Both the position numbers and the translations under genes were made by a program. A model generated the notes under the pieces. It was not told where the DNA came from and ran no database searches. It was given only the letters and a program-made list of their open reading frames with translations. From Bromus sterilis (lineage: Eukaryota; Streptophyta; Magnoliopsida; Poales; Poaceae), in NCBI GenBank assembly GCA_950022295.1, contig OX465598.1:94650001-94714000 (forward strand): DNA of 64,000 bases, given 5' to 3'. Shown here one piece after another: positions 23,093 to 34,284 of this stretch; position 1 is the first letter of the stretch; each line of letters opens with the position of its first letter.

Positions 23093-23421
23093 CGAGCAGT
23101 TGTCGTCGCGGCGTGGAAGACGACAAGCGGCTGAGGTGGGCCTGGGCCGTGGGCGTTAAGTTGGGCCTACGGCCTGGCCGGGGTGGGCTGCTTCCTCTTT
23201 TTATTTTTCTTCTCTATTTTGTATTTTCTGTCCTTTGTTTGGCTTTGAAATAAATAGCAAAGCATTTTTGTAAATGCCCAAATATTTTATGTGGCCTTCC
23301 TAGACTTGTAGCTAGACACTCACAAAGTTTGGGTATTATTTAATTTCCAAGGCCTTTTATGAATTTTTGACAAATCTTGGAGCATGCAGTGGACCCACTT
23401 CAGTTTATATGTGATCATGCA

Positions 23422-23429
23422 TATTTATA
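23422..23429 (-). promoter_or_regulatory. TATA box in A- 3' LTR
   Basis: TATAAATA followed by TGCATGATCAC on the minus strand, in the same place as in the A+ LTR. Confidence 0.55.
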
Positions 23430-23575
23430 AGGCTTTTCAAAAATACTAGAGGAATTTTTGGAAGAAATTTTTGTCTGGCCATTTGAATTAAATTCTCTAG
23501 GGATTTTCTTTTCCCCAATTTTGAATTTCTTTTGAATTTTTCACATGATGCAAAGGGGCATTAAAACCCTAGCAC

Positions 23576-26500
23576 TTACCCAAGTTGGGGTTCTGACAAC
23601 TCACCCCCACTCAAAATAATCTCGTCCCGAGATTCAGAAGTCGTCGGGAGGAAGGTGGGGTACTCGGCACGGAGGCGGTCTTCTCTTTCCCACGTAGCTT
23701 CTTTCTCGGAGTGATGTGACCATTGCACTTTCAGAAACTTGATCTTCTGACGACGAGTGACACGCTCTGCGGAACCAAGAATACGAACGGGGTACTCTCG
23801 ATAAGAAAGGTCATCTTGGAGATCAAGCGTTTCATGGTCGACTTCACGGACGGGGTCCTTGAAGCAACGCCTGAGTTGTGACACATGGAATACATCATGT
23901 ACTCAGGAAAGGTGCGGGGGTAGTTCAAGTTGGTAGCCAACTTCTCCACGTTTGGCAAGAATGCGGAAAGGTCCGATGTAACATGGGGCCAACTTGCCTT
24001 TGATACCGAATCGTTGGGTTCCCTTCAGAGGAGTAACCCGAAGGTAAGCCTTCTCATTCAGATTGTAGCTTTCTTGCCTATGAAGACGATCATAGTAGCT
24101 TTTCTGACGAGACTGTGCGGCTTTCAATTGATCACGAACAATGCGAACTTGCTCTTCTGCTTCCATGATCATATCCGGTTCAAAGAATTGTCTTTTACCG
24201 GTTTCTGACCAGTTCAAGGGTGTTCGACATCGTCGTCCATTTAGGAATTCAAAGGGAGCCATGTTCAGACTAGATTGATAGCTATTGTTATAAGCAAACT
24301 CGGCGAATGGAAGAGATTTCTCCCAATTCTTTCTGAATGAGATAACACAAGCTCTGAGCATGTCTTCCAAGATTTGATTAACCCTTTCAACTTGACCGCT
24401 AGACTGAGGATGGAAAGCTGTACTAAAGAATAGATGAGTTCCCATAGCATTTTGAAAGCTTCCCCAGAATCTAGAGGTGAAAAGGCTACCACGATCAGAA
24501 TTGATTTCCAAAGGAACACCGTGAAGAGACACAATTCTAGAGACGTACAAGTCCGCTAACTGGCTAGAAGTTATAAACTCGCGAACGGGAAGGAAGTGAG
24601 CAACTTTGGAAAGCCTATCAACGACAACGAAGATGGCATCATTTCCTTTCTGGGTTTTTGGAAAGCCAGTGATGAAATCCATACTGACTTTGTCCCATTT
24701 CCACTCGGGAATAGGAAATGGTTGAAGTGTACCAGCAGGTCTTTGGTGTTCTGCCTTAATGCGACGACAAACATCACATTCAGCAATGAACTTAGCAATT
24801 TCTCTCTTCATCCTAGTCCACCAAAATCTCTGGCGTAGGTCTCGGTACATCTTTGTTCTACCAGGATGAATCGAAAGGGGAGTGTCATGAGCTTCCTTAA
24901 GAATTAGCCTCCTAAGATTGTGCGTTCGTGGTACAACCAATCGAGTGCCAAAGAAAACAACACCTTGATCATTTATGGAGAAACATTTAGCAAATCCGCT
25001 AGCAATGTTCTTCTTGATCTCTCGAATACCACTATCACGTTTCTGGGCGGCTATGATTTTATCCTCAAGGGTTGGTTTCTCCACAAAGGTAGAAAGATAA
25101 CCATGAGGGACAATCTCAAGATTGAGTTTTTGAAATTCCTCATGAAGAAGTGGTTGATACTGTTGTAACATGAGGTTGTTACAATACGACTTATGACTTA
25201 GTGCATCAGCCATAACATTGGCTTTGCCTGGTGTGTAAGAAATTCCTAAGTCATAATATTTTATCAACTCTATCCAGCGTCTTTGACTGAGATTAAGATC
25301 TGGCTGGGTGAAAATATATTTGAGGCTTTGGTGGTCGGAATAGATCTCACAACGATTACCAAGGAGGTAATGTCGCCAAGTTTTCAGGGCATGAACTACG
25401 GCAGCGAGTTCAAGATCATGGGTAGGTTAGTTCTCTTCATGTGGACGCAACTGGCGTGAAGCATAAGCTACCACATGTCTATCTTGCATAAGTATGCATC
25501 CTAACCCTTGCCGTGAAGCATCACAATAGATCTCGAAATCCCTTTTGGTGTCTGGAGGCGCAAGTACGGGTGCAGAACTCAATCTTCTTTTTAGCTCTTG
25601 AAATCTTTCCTCGCACTTGGGGGTCCATTAAAATTTGTTATCTTTCTTGAGGAGTTCAGTAAGAGGCTTTGCAACTTTGGAGAAGTTCTCAACGAAGCGG
25701 CGGCAATAGCTGGCTAGGCCGAGAAAACTCCTAACTTGCTTAACCGATTCAGGTGGAGTCCAGTCAAGGACGGCCTGAACTCTCTCGGGATTGACAACAA
25801 TGCCTTTCGCAGAAATCACGTGGCCTAAGGAGGTCACTTCTGGTAACCAGAATTCACACTTTGAGAATTTGGCATATAGGAGATGCTCTCAAAGTTTCAT
25901 CAATACCAACCTAAGATGTTCTGCGTGCTCTTTTTCGTTCTTCGAGTAGATGAGAATGTCATCAAGATAAACTACAACAAATTTATCTAGGTACTCCATG
26001 AAGATCGAATTCATTAAGCGCGAGAATGTGGCGGGGGCATTGGTTAAACTGAAGGACATGACGGTATACTCGTAAAGACCATAACGAGTAGTGAAAGCCG
26101 TTTTTGGAATGTCCTCGTTTCTGATCTTGATTTGATGATAGCCTAATCTCAAATCCATCTTGGAGAAGACAGAGGATCCAACAAGTTGATCATAAAGATC
26201 ATTGATCCTGGGCAGTGGGTATTTGTTCTTTATCGTCGCTAGATTTAGCGGGAGATAGTCTACACACATCCTTTCTGTTCCATCTTTCTTCGTTACGAAC
26301 AGAACGGGGCAACCCCATGGCGATGAGCTAGGGCGGATGAAGCCTTTTTCCAACGAAGCATCAAGTTGGGTTTTTAGCTCAGCTAACTCATGTGGGGCCA
26401 TTCTATATGGACGTCTCGAAATTGGGGATGTGCCTGGTATAAGATCAACTATGAACTCTACACACCTGTCGGGTGGCATCCCCAGCAGCTCTTCAGGAAA

Positions 26501-27222
26501 GACATCCGGGAAGTCACGAACCACCGGAATATCTTCAAGGTCTGGAAGGGGAAGCACATTCAATGTATGCATCTGGATTCTAGAGCTGGGTGATGTGTAG
26601 TCAATTTTCTGGCCTGAAGGATGTGTAAGTCTAACTGACTTGGCTTTACAATCAAGAAAAGCATGCTATCTTGATAACCAATCCATACCAAGGATGACAT
26701 CAATGTCTGAAGACTTGAGGGCTATAAGTGAAGCAAGGAATACTAAAGCCTCACTTGCAACTTGATTGCCATGGCTTACTCTATTAGTGTGCCATTTGGA
26801 ACCAGGAGTTTGAATGATCATTGGAGAAAACATTTCTTCAAAAGGGAATTCATGCTGAAGTGCATAACTCTCCGACATGAATGAATGAGAAGCTCCTGGA
26901 TCGAAATGAACGGAGGCGGGAACATGATTGACTGGGAGTGTACCAAGGATGACGTTAGAAGCAGCAGTGGTTTCCTCAACTGAGATTTGGTTCACGCAAC
27001 CACTACTAGGGAATGAAGGCTTTGCTTGCAAGGGTTTGGAGGTGGATTTCCTTGAAGGCTTACGTCGAGAATGACGTGGTGTCATCAAAACCTGAGGGCA
27101 CCGACGGAGCTAATGGCCTGGCAAACCACACTTGAAACACACCCTGCCTGAATTGCTGGGAGCAGGATTACTTGATTGCACACCATCATTCCTGGGAGGA
27201 ACAATGTGCTGAGGTGGATGGC
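23576..27222 (-). pseudogene. Chromovirus pol of A- (gag 3' end, PR, RT, RNase H, IN, chromodomain)
   Basis: This is the 3' part of one gag-pol frame, cut at 27222 by the B2 insertion and in frame with gag at 47798-48632. In order: a Gag CCHC knuckle (CFKCGLPGH...C) with a TAG inside it (27112-27110); protease with DPGASHSF in place of DTGA; RT with intact [11 protein letters not shown]; RNase H; integrase with zinc finger and intact Asp-Asp-Glu motifs ([20 protein letters not shown]); and a chromodomain-like tail. There are no frameshifts, but further stops lie at 26668, 25891, 25630, 25429 and 23905. The 25891 and 23905 stops are TGA where the sister copy has CGA. The final frame passes through the polypurine tract into the LTR before stopping at 23576. 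Integrase (25267-23906) is the longest intact part. Confidence 0.94.
23599..23612 (-). other. Polypurine tract of A-
   Basis: GAGTGGGGGTGAGT on the minus strand abuts the LTR start TGTCAGAAC and is almost identical to the tract of A+. Confidence 0.85.
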
Positions 27223-28828
27223 TGATACGTCCCAAACGTATGTATAATTTCTGCTTGCTCCATGCATGTTTTGTGTGATATTGCTATGCTTTTGATACAC
27301 TTTCATATCTTTTTATAATATATTTTGGAACTAACCTATTAATGGTTGCAAGAGTGCACAAGTTCTTGTTTTTGTACTTTATGTGTAGGAATTACTTGGA
27401 TAAAGGACAAATCACAAAAAGGAGCCTTATAGGAGTTGGACTCTAACTCTCCCGAAATCTGTCCCCACCAGACAGGTTTTGAAGATCGTCTCAGAAACGC
27501 TAGAAGACGACCTCAAACGGAAAAAACTTAAGAGTCAAAAGTTTTAGGGAATTTTTTTTCCGGTGGATTTAGACATAAAATTCGGCCCAATCGGAGTTCG
27601 GATACTTCCAGAAACCCCGAAATACAAAAGACGTAATCTGGATGACGGGAATCCGAGAGTCTATATAAAGAGAGGAAACCTAGGTCTAAGGGTACCACGA
27701 AATTTCCTCCCCCTTGGCAGCCGTCTTGAGGGGGAGATCAATCTCCACAGCAGCACCATCTCCAAGGAAGAAGAAGGGGGCCAAGGGCCGCTGCCCCCAA
27801 GGGCTGTGGCCACCGCCGTGGCCGTGAGCGCCGCCACCGCCGTGGCCGCCGCCGTTGCCGTCTCCTTCATCTCCTTCGGGCTGCACCTCTCCATCAACAA
27901 CTCTCTCTCACCATGTCCATGTGTGAGTAGTTCCCCTCGAGGATAAGGCTTGTATCTTGATCTATGTGGTTTCTCTCTCTCTCCCATGATGTGATCTTTG
28001 TTGTGATCATTGGCTATGTTAATCTAGGTTGATCCCATGATATTTCCGCCTCTTCTATGTATTGGATTTGATGTACTCACTTGATCTTATCTAGTATAAT
28101 CCCCGAGACCAAGGTGACAGCGGTCTATTGGACATGGGTTAGAAGAATATTATCACGAGTGATTTCCTCTTTTGTGTGTTGATTGAAGATTGAGAGTCTC
28201 TTGGTGCTTGTCTTTGAATATCCTTGAGATATGTTGGGGTGATTGTGGTACTCTCTTTGGATGGCCGCGGTGACATTGGGAAATCCATAGATTGAGAACT
28301 ACGAACTTTGAGGTGTGCTTTTGTAGCCCTACATAATTCTCATCCTCTCTTGACCACAAAGGAATGACCTCCGAGTGCGTCTCCATTGCATGTTTTATGG
28401 GAAATACCATGTGATTAGACTATGTTAATGTTGTTGGGAGTTGACACTAGTGAAAGTATGAAGCCTAGGCCTTGTTTCCACCATTGTTACACCGTTTGTG
28501 CTCACTTTTATTACATGTTTGCTTGCTGCACTTTTTATTACAGATTTATATTACCTTGTTTTGCCACACCTATCACCCATATTTTATCATCTCTTCGCCG
28601 AACTAGTGCACCTATACAACTCCTAGTTGTATTTGGTGTGTTGGGGACACAAGAGACTTCTTGTATCTTAATTGCAGGGTTGCTTGAGAGAGACCATCTT
28701 CAACCTCTAATTCCTTGAGTTCGATAAACCTTAGGTCATCCACTTGAGGGAAATTGCTGTTGTCCTACAAACCTCTGCGCTTGGAGGCCCAACATAGTCT
28801 ACAAGAATAGAAGCGTGCGTAGACATAG
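27223..28828 (+). mobile_element. 5' LTR of B2
   Basis: It begins TGATACGTCCCAAACGTATG. It has TATATAAA at 27662-27669, a GC-rich segment with two ATGs, a GTGAGTAG donor-like site (27923-27930) and an ATTGCAG acceptor-like site at 28671-28677. The end is set by alignment with the 3' LTR, whose last bases are AATCA; this copy reads CATAG there, so the terminus is mutated. Confidence 0.88.
27662..27669 (+). promoter_or_regulatory. TATA box of B2 LTR
   Basis: TATATAAA follows GAGTC, with the GC-rich leader about 100 bp downstream. The same box is in the 3' LTR at 46649-46656. Confidence 0.6.
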
Positions 28829-28837
28829 GGCTATTTC

Positions 28838-28855
28838 TGGCGCCGTTGCCGGGGA
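28838..28855 (+). other. Primer binding site of B2 (Athila type)
   Basis: TGGCGCCGTTGCCGGGGA is the primer-site type I associate with Athila-clade gypsy elements. The identical site occurs inverted at 61781-61798 in B1. Confidence 0.85.
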
Positions 28856-28935
28856 GGTAAGCGTTGAAGGTATATCTTTAGATCTTGCAATTAAATCTTT
28901 TCGTTTCTTGTTTTTATTTTCACTAGTTAGGATTT

Positions 28936-29628
28936 ATGGAAAACAACAAAAATATTATGAGAGAGCTTTATGAGCTCTACCTTGAGTTGGGACATGAAGT
29001 GTTTGAAGAGAAAATCAAAAAGCCTATGGAGCTTTATTATTTGCACAACACTCATGATAGTAGCAATTTTATTAGTATGTCTTCTTTGAATACTTTTGAT
29101 ACTAATGATATGCAAAGCCATAAGCTTGGGGATGCTACGTTTTATGAAGATGATCTTTTTAGCCCCCCAAGTTTTGATGAGGAAATTTATTTTGATGATA
29201 CTTTGTCTCCTATCTATGATGATTGTTGTGATGACACTTATGCTATAAAGAATACTATTTTTCAAGTGCATCATGATAAGAATGATTCATGTGATAGCTA
29301 TTTTGTTGAGTTTGCTCCCACTATTACTAATGAGAAGGATTTTGCTTATGTGGGGAGTAACAAATTTTCTATGCTTGTGGATCATGATAAGAAAGTTTTA
29401 TGTGATACTTATATTGTTGAGTTTATTCATGATCCCACTGAAAATTATAATGAGAGGGGAACATATGCTCATAGATATTTCAATAATATCAAATTCCCTC
29501 TCTTTATGTTGAAAGTTTTGAAGTTGCACTTGTTTTGCCTTTCTATGCTAATATCTTTATGCTTCAATGAGTTATTCTTCTATAAGATCCCTTTGCATAG
29601 GAAGCATGTTAGACTTAAATGTGTTTGA
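28936..29628 (+). CDS. Element-encoded protein of unknown function (230 aa) in B2
   Basis: A clean frame starts 80 bp after the primer site, exactly where gag would start in a full element. The product is acidic in its first two thirds, with internal repetition: a YFVEFAPT segment and a later TYIVEFIHDP segment, each preceded by an HDKN/HDKK-C-D pattern. The end is hydrophobic and basic (FPLFMLKVLKLHLFCL, then HRKHVRLK). I see no zinc knuckle, protease or polymerase motif and recognise no domain. From memory, similar frames occur in other wheat-type elements of this kind. It could be a replaced or highly diverged structural protein, or a product helping the element use another element's particles. 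The lack of stops in an otherwise non-coding element suggests past selection. Confidence 0.6.
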   Translation: MENNKNIMRELYELYLELGHEVFEEKIKKPMELYYLHNTHDSSNFISMSSLNTFDTNDMQSHKLGDATFYEDDLFSPPSFDEEIYFDDTLSPIYDDCCDDTYAIKNTIFQVHHDKNDSCDSYFVEFAPTITNEKDFAYVGSNKFSMLVDHDKKVLCDTYIVEFIHDPTENYNERGTYAHRYFNNIKFPLFMLKVLKLHLFCLSMLISLCFNELFFYKIPLHRKHVRLKCV

Positions 29629-30852
29629 TATTTTCTTCTTGATTCTCTCTTTTGTTCTTCAACTCTTATTCCTACGAGAGCATCACTAAAATCTTAAGCC
29701 TAGCTAATGGCTTTAAAGAAGCGCTTTCGGGAGTCAGCCCGCAACGAATTTAGGATTTCCTTTTTGTTTTTATTCTGTTTTTAGTGGTCTTGATGATTGT
29801 TACTACTGTAGAAACATCATTGTATCTTTACTTTTCAAGCTTTGTGCCAATTATAGCCTCATATGACAAGGGAAGTGAAAGTTGTGACATGCTGTCCAGA
29901 AAAAAGATTCTGTCCTCGTGACGGGAAAAATCATAGAAAAATCCCAGTTCATCTTTTTGAGCTGATTTTTTTACACAGTGTGATCTATACAATCACAGAA
30001 CTTTCGTATGTTCTGAGTTTTTTGATTTGAGTTGCAGAAGTACCCCTAAAAAATTCTTTACTACCTGCTGTTCTGTTTTTCACAGATTCTGCCACGTTTT
30101 GTCTTTCCTAACTTTTGCAAACCTTAAGCTTGCTTTTTCTTTGCACAAACTTTTTGGCAATCTTGAGAAACTGTAGCTCTTCAAGAATATCTTTATATCC
30201 AGTGGGTAAAAATTATTTATTAAGAGTACTAACCTCTCTAATCAGCTTATGATGAGTTGTGTATGAAGGGAGTTTTCAAGTGTGCGATGGAAGATGATGA
30301 AAGAAGATCCAGCAGTGTCAAGCGCTCAAGCTTGGGGATGCCCCCATGCATCCCCAATAAACATTCAAGGAGACTCAAGCGTCTAAGCTTGGGGATGCCC
30401 CCGTGCATCCCCTTCTCCATCAACAATCATCAGTTCGTCCTTCGTCTCACTATATTTTTATCACTTCATGCGTTATGTGCTATGCTTGGAACGTCTCGCT
30501 CTTAGGTTTTATTTTTAGTTTTATTTAGCTTTGTTTGCTGTTCATAACAAGTTAGATCCAGTCTTACTTTGTGTGGGAGAGAAACACGCTCCACTTTCAA
30601 AATCTAGAACACATCATAGGATTCTTCATGCCTATCTTTTTGCTGTTGTGTGTTCTTTATCTTTTCGTAGCTACTGCCATGTTTAATTTTAGTTTTAGTT
30701 TGTCTTTAGCAAGAGCCTTGGCTTTTGTTTAGTTTGTTGTTGGAACTCTCTTTATTTTTCATGTTTATCTTGCTAAGAGAGTTGGTTGTTGCACTGAGTT
30801 GCGTCTTGTCTTGAGAGTATGTAATTGAGGTTGCTATTTAATTTTAGTAGTA
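29629..30852 (+). other. Non-coding interior of B2, 5' part, with tandem hairpins
   Basis: It is homologous to the inverted 58099-59600 region of B1, which lies after gag-protease there. It holds the two hairpins at 30335-30413 and no credible gene. Confidence 0.75.
30335..30413 (+). repeat. Two tandem hairpins carrying the polypurine-tract motif AAGCTTGGGGATG
   Basis: GGGGATGC pairs with GCATCCCC around a 6-nt loop (CCCCAT) at 30335-30356. The arrangement repeats at 30392-30413 (loop CCCCGT). Each stem is preceded by AAGCTT, so each arm repeats the polypurine tract at 46197-46210. The inverted B1 copy has the same pair at 58889-58909 (one stem damaged) and 58945-58966 (intact). Confidence 0.75.
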
Positions 30853-31363
30853 TGTAACAACCTCACTGCCAGTGAACAGTAATCACTATTACTGTTCATC
30901 GGTAATGTTCAAAATTTTTGTTTAATCAACTGGTTCAGTTCAAATTTCAATTTCACTTTGATCTTGTTGAATGCAATTGATCATGTACCTTGGTCGTGTT
31001 GGAATCAACACAATGCCAAGATCAAACCAAACCCCCTTGAATTGAAATCAAACCCTAGTTCAAAAATGCCTTTGTTGAAATATTAAAAAACAAAGTAGAA
31101 TATAAACTTTCTCCAAAAATTGTGAAACTACTTTTATAAAATCACAAATATTCATTGGATCAAATCCATATGGGTTTGGGTATATATTGTGCTATAGAAA
31201 AATCGAAACAAAACAAAACAGTGGCCAAAAACCCCAAACAAATCATTTAATATTTAAGTCAAATATTAAATGATATTCTTTTGACCCCAAATCTTTTGTG
31301 GCACTAGCTTAGGGTATAATAACAATTATGGGTCACATGCCACATTTTATAAAAATGCCAAGG

Positions 31364-31371
31364 TATATAAA
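31364..31371 (+). promoter_or_regulatory. TATA box in 5' LTR of C
   Basis: TATATAAA about 150 bp upstream of the first-exon ATG at 31522. It is conserved in the 3' LTR at 40767-40774. Confidence 0.6.
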
Positions 31372-31521
31372 ATAATTACAAAAAGAAAAATTACAAAAAA
31401 AAGGAAAGCAAAGGCCTAATCCAACCCCCCCTCCTCGCTGGGCCACCCAGCCCATTCCCCTCCCCACCCCGAATCCGGCCCACCCGGGGCTCCCCCTCCC
31501 CCTCCCCTGTTCGTCCGTGCC

Positions 31522-31882
31522 GTGGCACGCATCCATGGCGCCACGGCCGCAGCCGTCGCCGTGGCGGCCATCGTGCGGCGCCCCGACGAGTTGAGTACCC
31601 CCCCCAGCGCGAACCCTAGCCGCGCCCCCACCCATCCCGGTCCATTTCCCCCTCGCGCCTCCCTCCTTCTCGTTCTTCCAAGCCGCGGCCGCCGTCGCCG
31701 CGCCCACGCCGTCGACGCGGCCGGTGACCACCTCGGCGAGCGGGAGCTTGTCCAGGAACCTGCTGGTGGACGTCCTCGTCTGCCCCCTCAACCAATCGAC
31801 GCCACACGCCCGGGAGCCGGCGCCAGCTTCGCCGTCTTCCTCCGACCACCACGGGATCCCGACGAGAAATTCGCCGCCGCCC
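31522..31882 (+). CDS. LTR-embedded ORF of C (5' LTR), predicted exon 1
   Basis: From ATG 31522 the frame begins MARIHGATAAAVAVAAIVRR, an Ala-rich N-terminus with basic residues. It continues with Pro- and Arg-rich sequence and ends DEKFAAA plus one base at a CCC|GTGAGC donor. The 361 nt leave phase 1, which matches the two bases opening exon 2 (33089). Together with exons 2 and 3 the predicted product is 172 residues, basic and Pro-rich first, acidic at the end. The reading is inferred: GC-rich DNA has long frames by chance, and the opposite strand also has one. Support comes from the phase, the TATA box upstream, and the matching architecture in family A. No known domain is recognised. An N-terminal organelle-targeting role for the Ala/Arg-rich start is only a speculation. 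Confidence 0.4.
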
Positions 31883-33088
31883 GTGAGCCCCCGTCCACCC
31901 CGTGAAGCTCCTCGCACTCCCAGTGAGCTTCCCCCCACTCCCCCGCTCTTTCCCTTCACCGTTTGGCTGCCGCCGCCACCTCCTCGTTTGGCGCCGTGGG
32001 CACGGCCGCCATGGACGGGAGCACAAGCTCCTGGACATCCTTGGCCGCCCCGCGTGCCGGCCGGCATCCTGGCCGCGCTCGGCGCGTGCCAGTCGCGCCA
32101 CGGGCCGCGCCCTTCCCGTGCTTCCGGCTCGCCCCGCCTGCTCCGCTCCGGCCAACCGTGGCCGCCGGTGCCGAGCCTGGGCACGGGCTAAACCCAGTGG
32201 GTTCACCCACTGGCCTGTGGCCCCCCTTAGATTAGATTAGCCCACTAATCCCTCTGTTAGTTTAGGTTAATGACTGTTAGGTAAAAATGTCTCACTGACA
32301 GGTGGGCCCTAGGCCATTAACTTAATGATTAATTAAGTCTGTTAAGTTAAATCAACCTCTGAGTCACTTACAGCTGGGTCCCACTGCTTATTGAATTAAT
32401 TAAAATGATTTAGAAAATGCACTGTCTATGACATGTGGGACCAGTAGATATTTCAAATAATAAAATGATTATTTCTAATTTTCTCACTGACATGTGGGAC
32501 CCCATGTAAGTTTGACTAGTCAACCCTGTTATGGATAATGTTCTGTTTAATAAATAAAAGAAATGCAAAAATGATTATAAATTGATTTAAAAGTGATTTA
32601 AACTTTGAAAATTCATATAAAATAATCCGTATATCGGATCGAAAAACTTTATACATGAAAGTTGATCAGAAAAATATAAGGAATACGAATACGCTATCTG
32701 TATGTCTACCCCACCCCCCTACCGCACCGAACATCGACATCCCCCCTCCGGACCGTTTGTCCGATGATTTTTCCGGTACTGTTAAAGTACCCGGATGAAT
32801 TTATTTCGAACACGAAAGTTGTTCGGAATAGATCAACTAACACGGATACACCCCCCTTATGTTTGTCCGGTACCCACGACACCTCCGGCTTGGTCCTTCC
32901 CCCTCCGGACACCCTGTCCGGTAATCACCCGGAGCTGGTAATTCATCCCCGGATGAATTTCCGCTCCGAGCCTGATACAGCGTACCGCGTTAGAATAACG
33001 ACATCGATGCATTTGCCATGTCATTCATATGTTTGTACATGTTTGCTTTATATTTACTGTTTCTCCCCCCCCCTTTAATCTCCGGTAG

Positions 33089-33169
33089 ACCCCGCTGCTG
33101 CCGCCGACTACACCACCGCTGAGTACGACTACTACGTCGACGACCCTACCCCTACCGTCGAGATTGCAG
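33089..33169 (+). CDS. LTR-embedded ORF of C (5' LTR), predicted exon 2
   Basis: Acceptor after a C/T-rich run (CCCTTTAATCTCCGGTAG), then a frame containing AAAADYTTAEYDYYVDDP and ending VEIA plus one base. It closes at GCAG|GCAAGC, a GC-type donor also seen in family A. Phase is 2 bases in and 1 base out, as in family A. The 3' LTR copy (42468-42548) differs by one residue. Confidence 0.42.
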
Positions 33170-34284
33170 GCAAGCAGAGCCATTCTCTTCCCCAGATATC
33201 GCCTACCTTTCCGTACTTTCTTGCACTAGGCATTGTTACTGCTACTGCTACGTTATACTCCTATTCAATTGCATAGCCTGATTTTGTCGCCCCTTGATGT
33301 ACCTTTCCTTATCCTATGCTGCCTATTATTACTTATGCATTATTCAGCAGTGAGCCCTGCGCATTGTTAGCTAGGATTGGATAGAGGGCCGTGATCACTC
33401 AGGGGAGTGAACACGGATAGAATATATACAACTGCACAGGTACGGTACAATGCAGACACCGCCAAAGGCCCTATCTGGGTTATGCCTAGTCACCTCAAGT
33501 GTGAGCTATCAAGGAGTAATCCTTGTACTCCACTCGAGGCTGACTTTGTCTTGCCGCCATAGGGTCCTGAACAGCGGTTGTCCTTAAGGTAATAAATTCG
33601 GGCGACCCAACGGTGCCCGCGAGTGGTATTGCGACGGGACGACAGGGAGGGCACGACCAGTGTACCGGTGTGCTTGGCCCCTGATCGTTGTCCGCGAGAG
33701 TTACCAAACCACGAAAGTCGAGCTCCTCCAGGAGCACACGCGAGACAAGGTAAGGAGACGGTTCACCTTGTTGGTAACCGCAGTGACTTGGTGGGACGAC
33801 AGGGCAGGCACCGATGTACTGGTGGTCCTGGCTGCTGTCGTTGTCCGCGGGTCAGTTAAGTCGAGGCAATGATAACGGTTGTCTCGCAAGTTAATAAAAT
33901 GCTAAATGGTTCGGTGGATGACTTGAGAGGCCCGTTGGTCTGTACGCACTACCTTCACGTGGGATAAGGAGTTATGGGCTCCCCTGTGTCGTAGTTCATT
34001 CGAAAGCTCTTCAGACGTGAGAAGTACCGCGGTCTGATTGCCGGGAAGTTGTGTGTCTTCTTTACTCGCGAGTGGTGTTTGCTTTTGCTTCTCGGCCAGC
34101 CTCGCACCGTGCAGGAGCGTGCAAGGGTGAGGGACCTAGACCCCTTGGCGCATAGGATTTAGTCCGGCGGATGGCCTCTCTGCTGAGCCTAGGATGGGCT
34201 GCGTCGTGTCGGATAGCTTTGGTGGAGCGTTCCCTAGCAAGGTTCCCGCCACCCTGGAGATCCGAGCATGCAGGCTGAACAGTA

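Larger units (their letters stand above)
9899..23598 (-). mobile_element. 3' LTR of A- (split by a copia element and a solo LTR)
   Basis: On the minus strand it starts TGTCAGAACCCC (ending at 23598) and ends GGGTCCCGACA (from 9899). Pieces are 9899-11176, 19506-20204 and 21847-23598, about 3.72 kb net. It carries a TATA box (23422-23429), the first-exon frame 23092-22699, a one-base deletion plus the solo-LTR insertion in the second exon, the conserved block (11011-11057), the stem-loop (10894-10918) and the last exon (10670-10618, ending in TAA). The gene-like unit is therefore broken in this copy. Confidence 0.9.

Noticed and set aside
22637..23159. Overlapping GC-rich plus-strand frames in A- LTRs
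   Set aside because: Antisense shadows of the first-exon frame; several frames are open at once because stop codons are rare in this GC-rich DNA.
27563..27987. Frames with Ala/Val or Gly/His runs in the B2 LTR
   Set aside because: They come from a GCC/GTG-rich repeat (CCGTGGCC type) in the LTR leader and are not kept in the same form in the 3' LTR.
31333..32184. 283-codon minus-strand frame (Gly/Arg-rich) in the C LTR, and similar frames at 40736-41562
   Set aside because: It is antisense to the LTR in CpG-rich DNA, Gly/Arg-rich in composition, and differs in length between the two LTRs. Best read as a shadow of the GC-rich zone.
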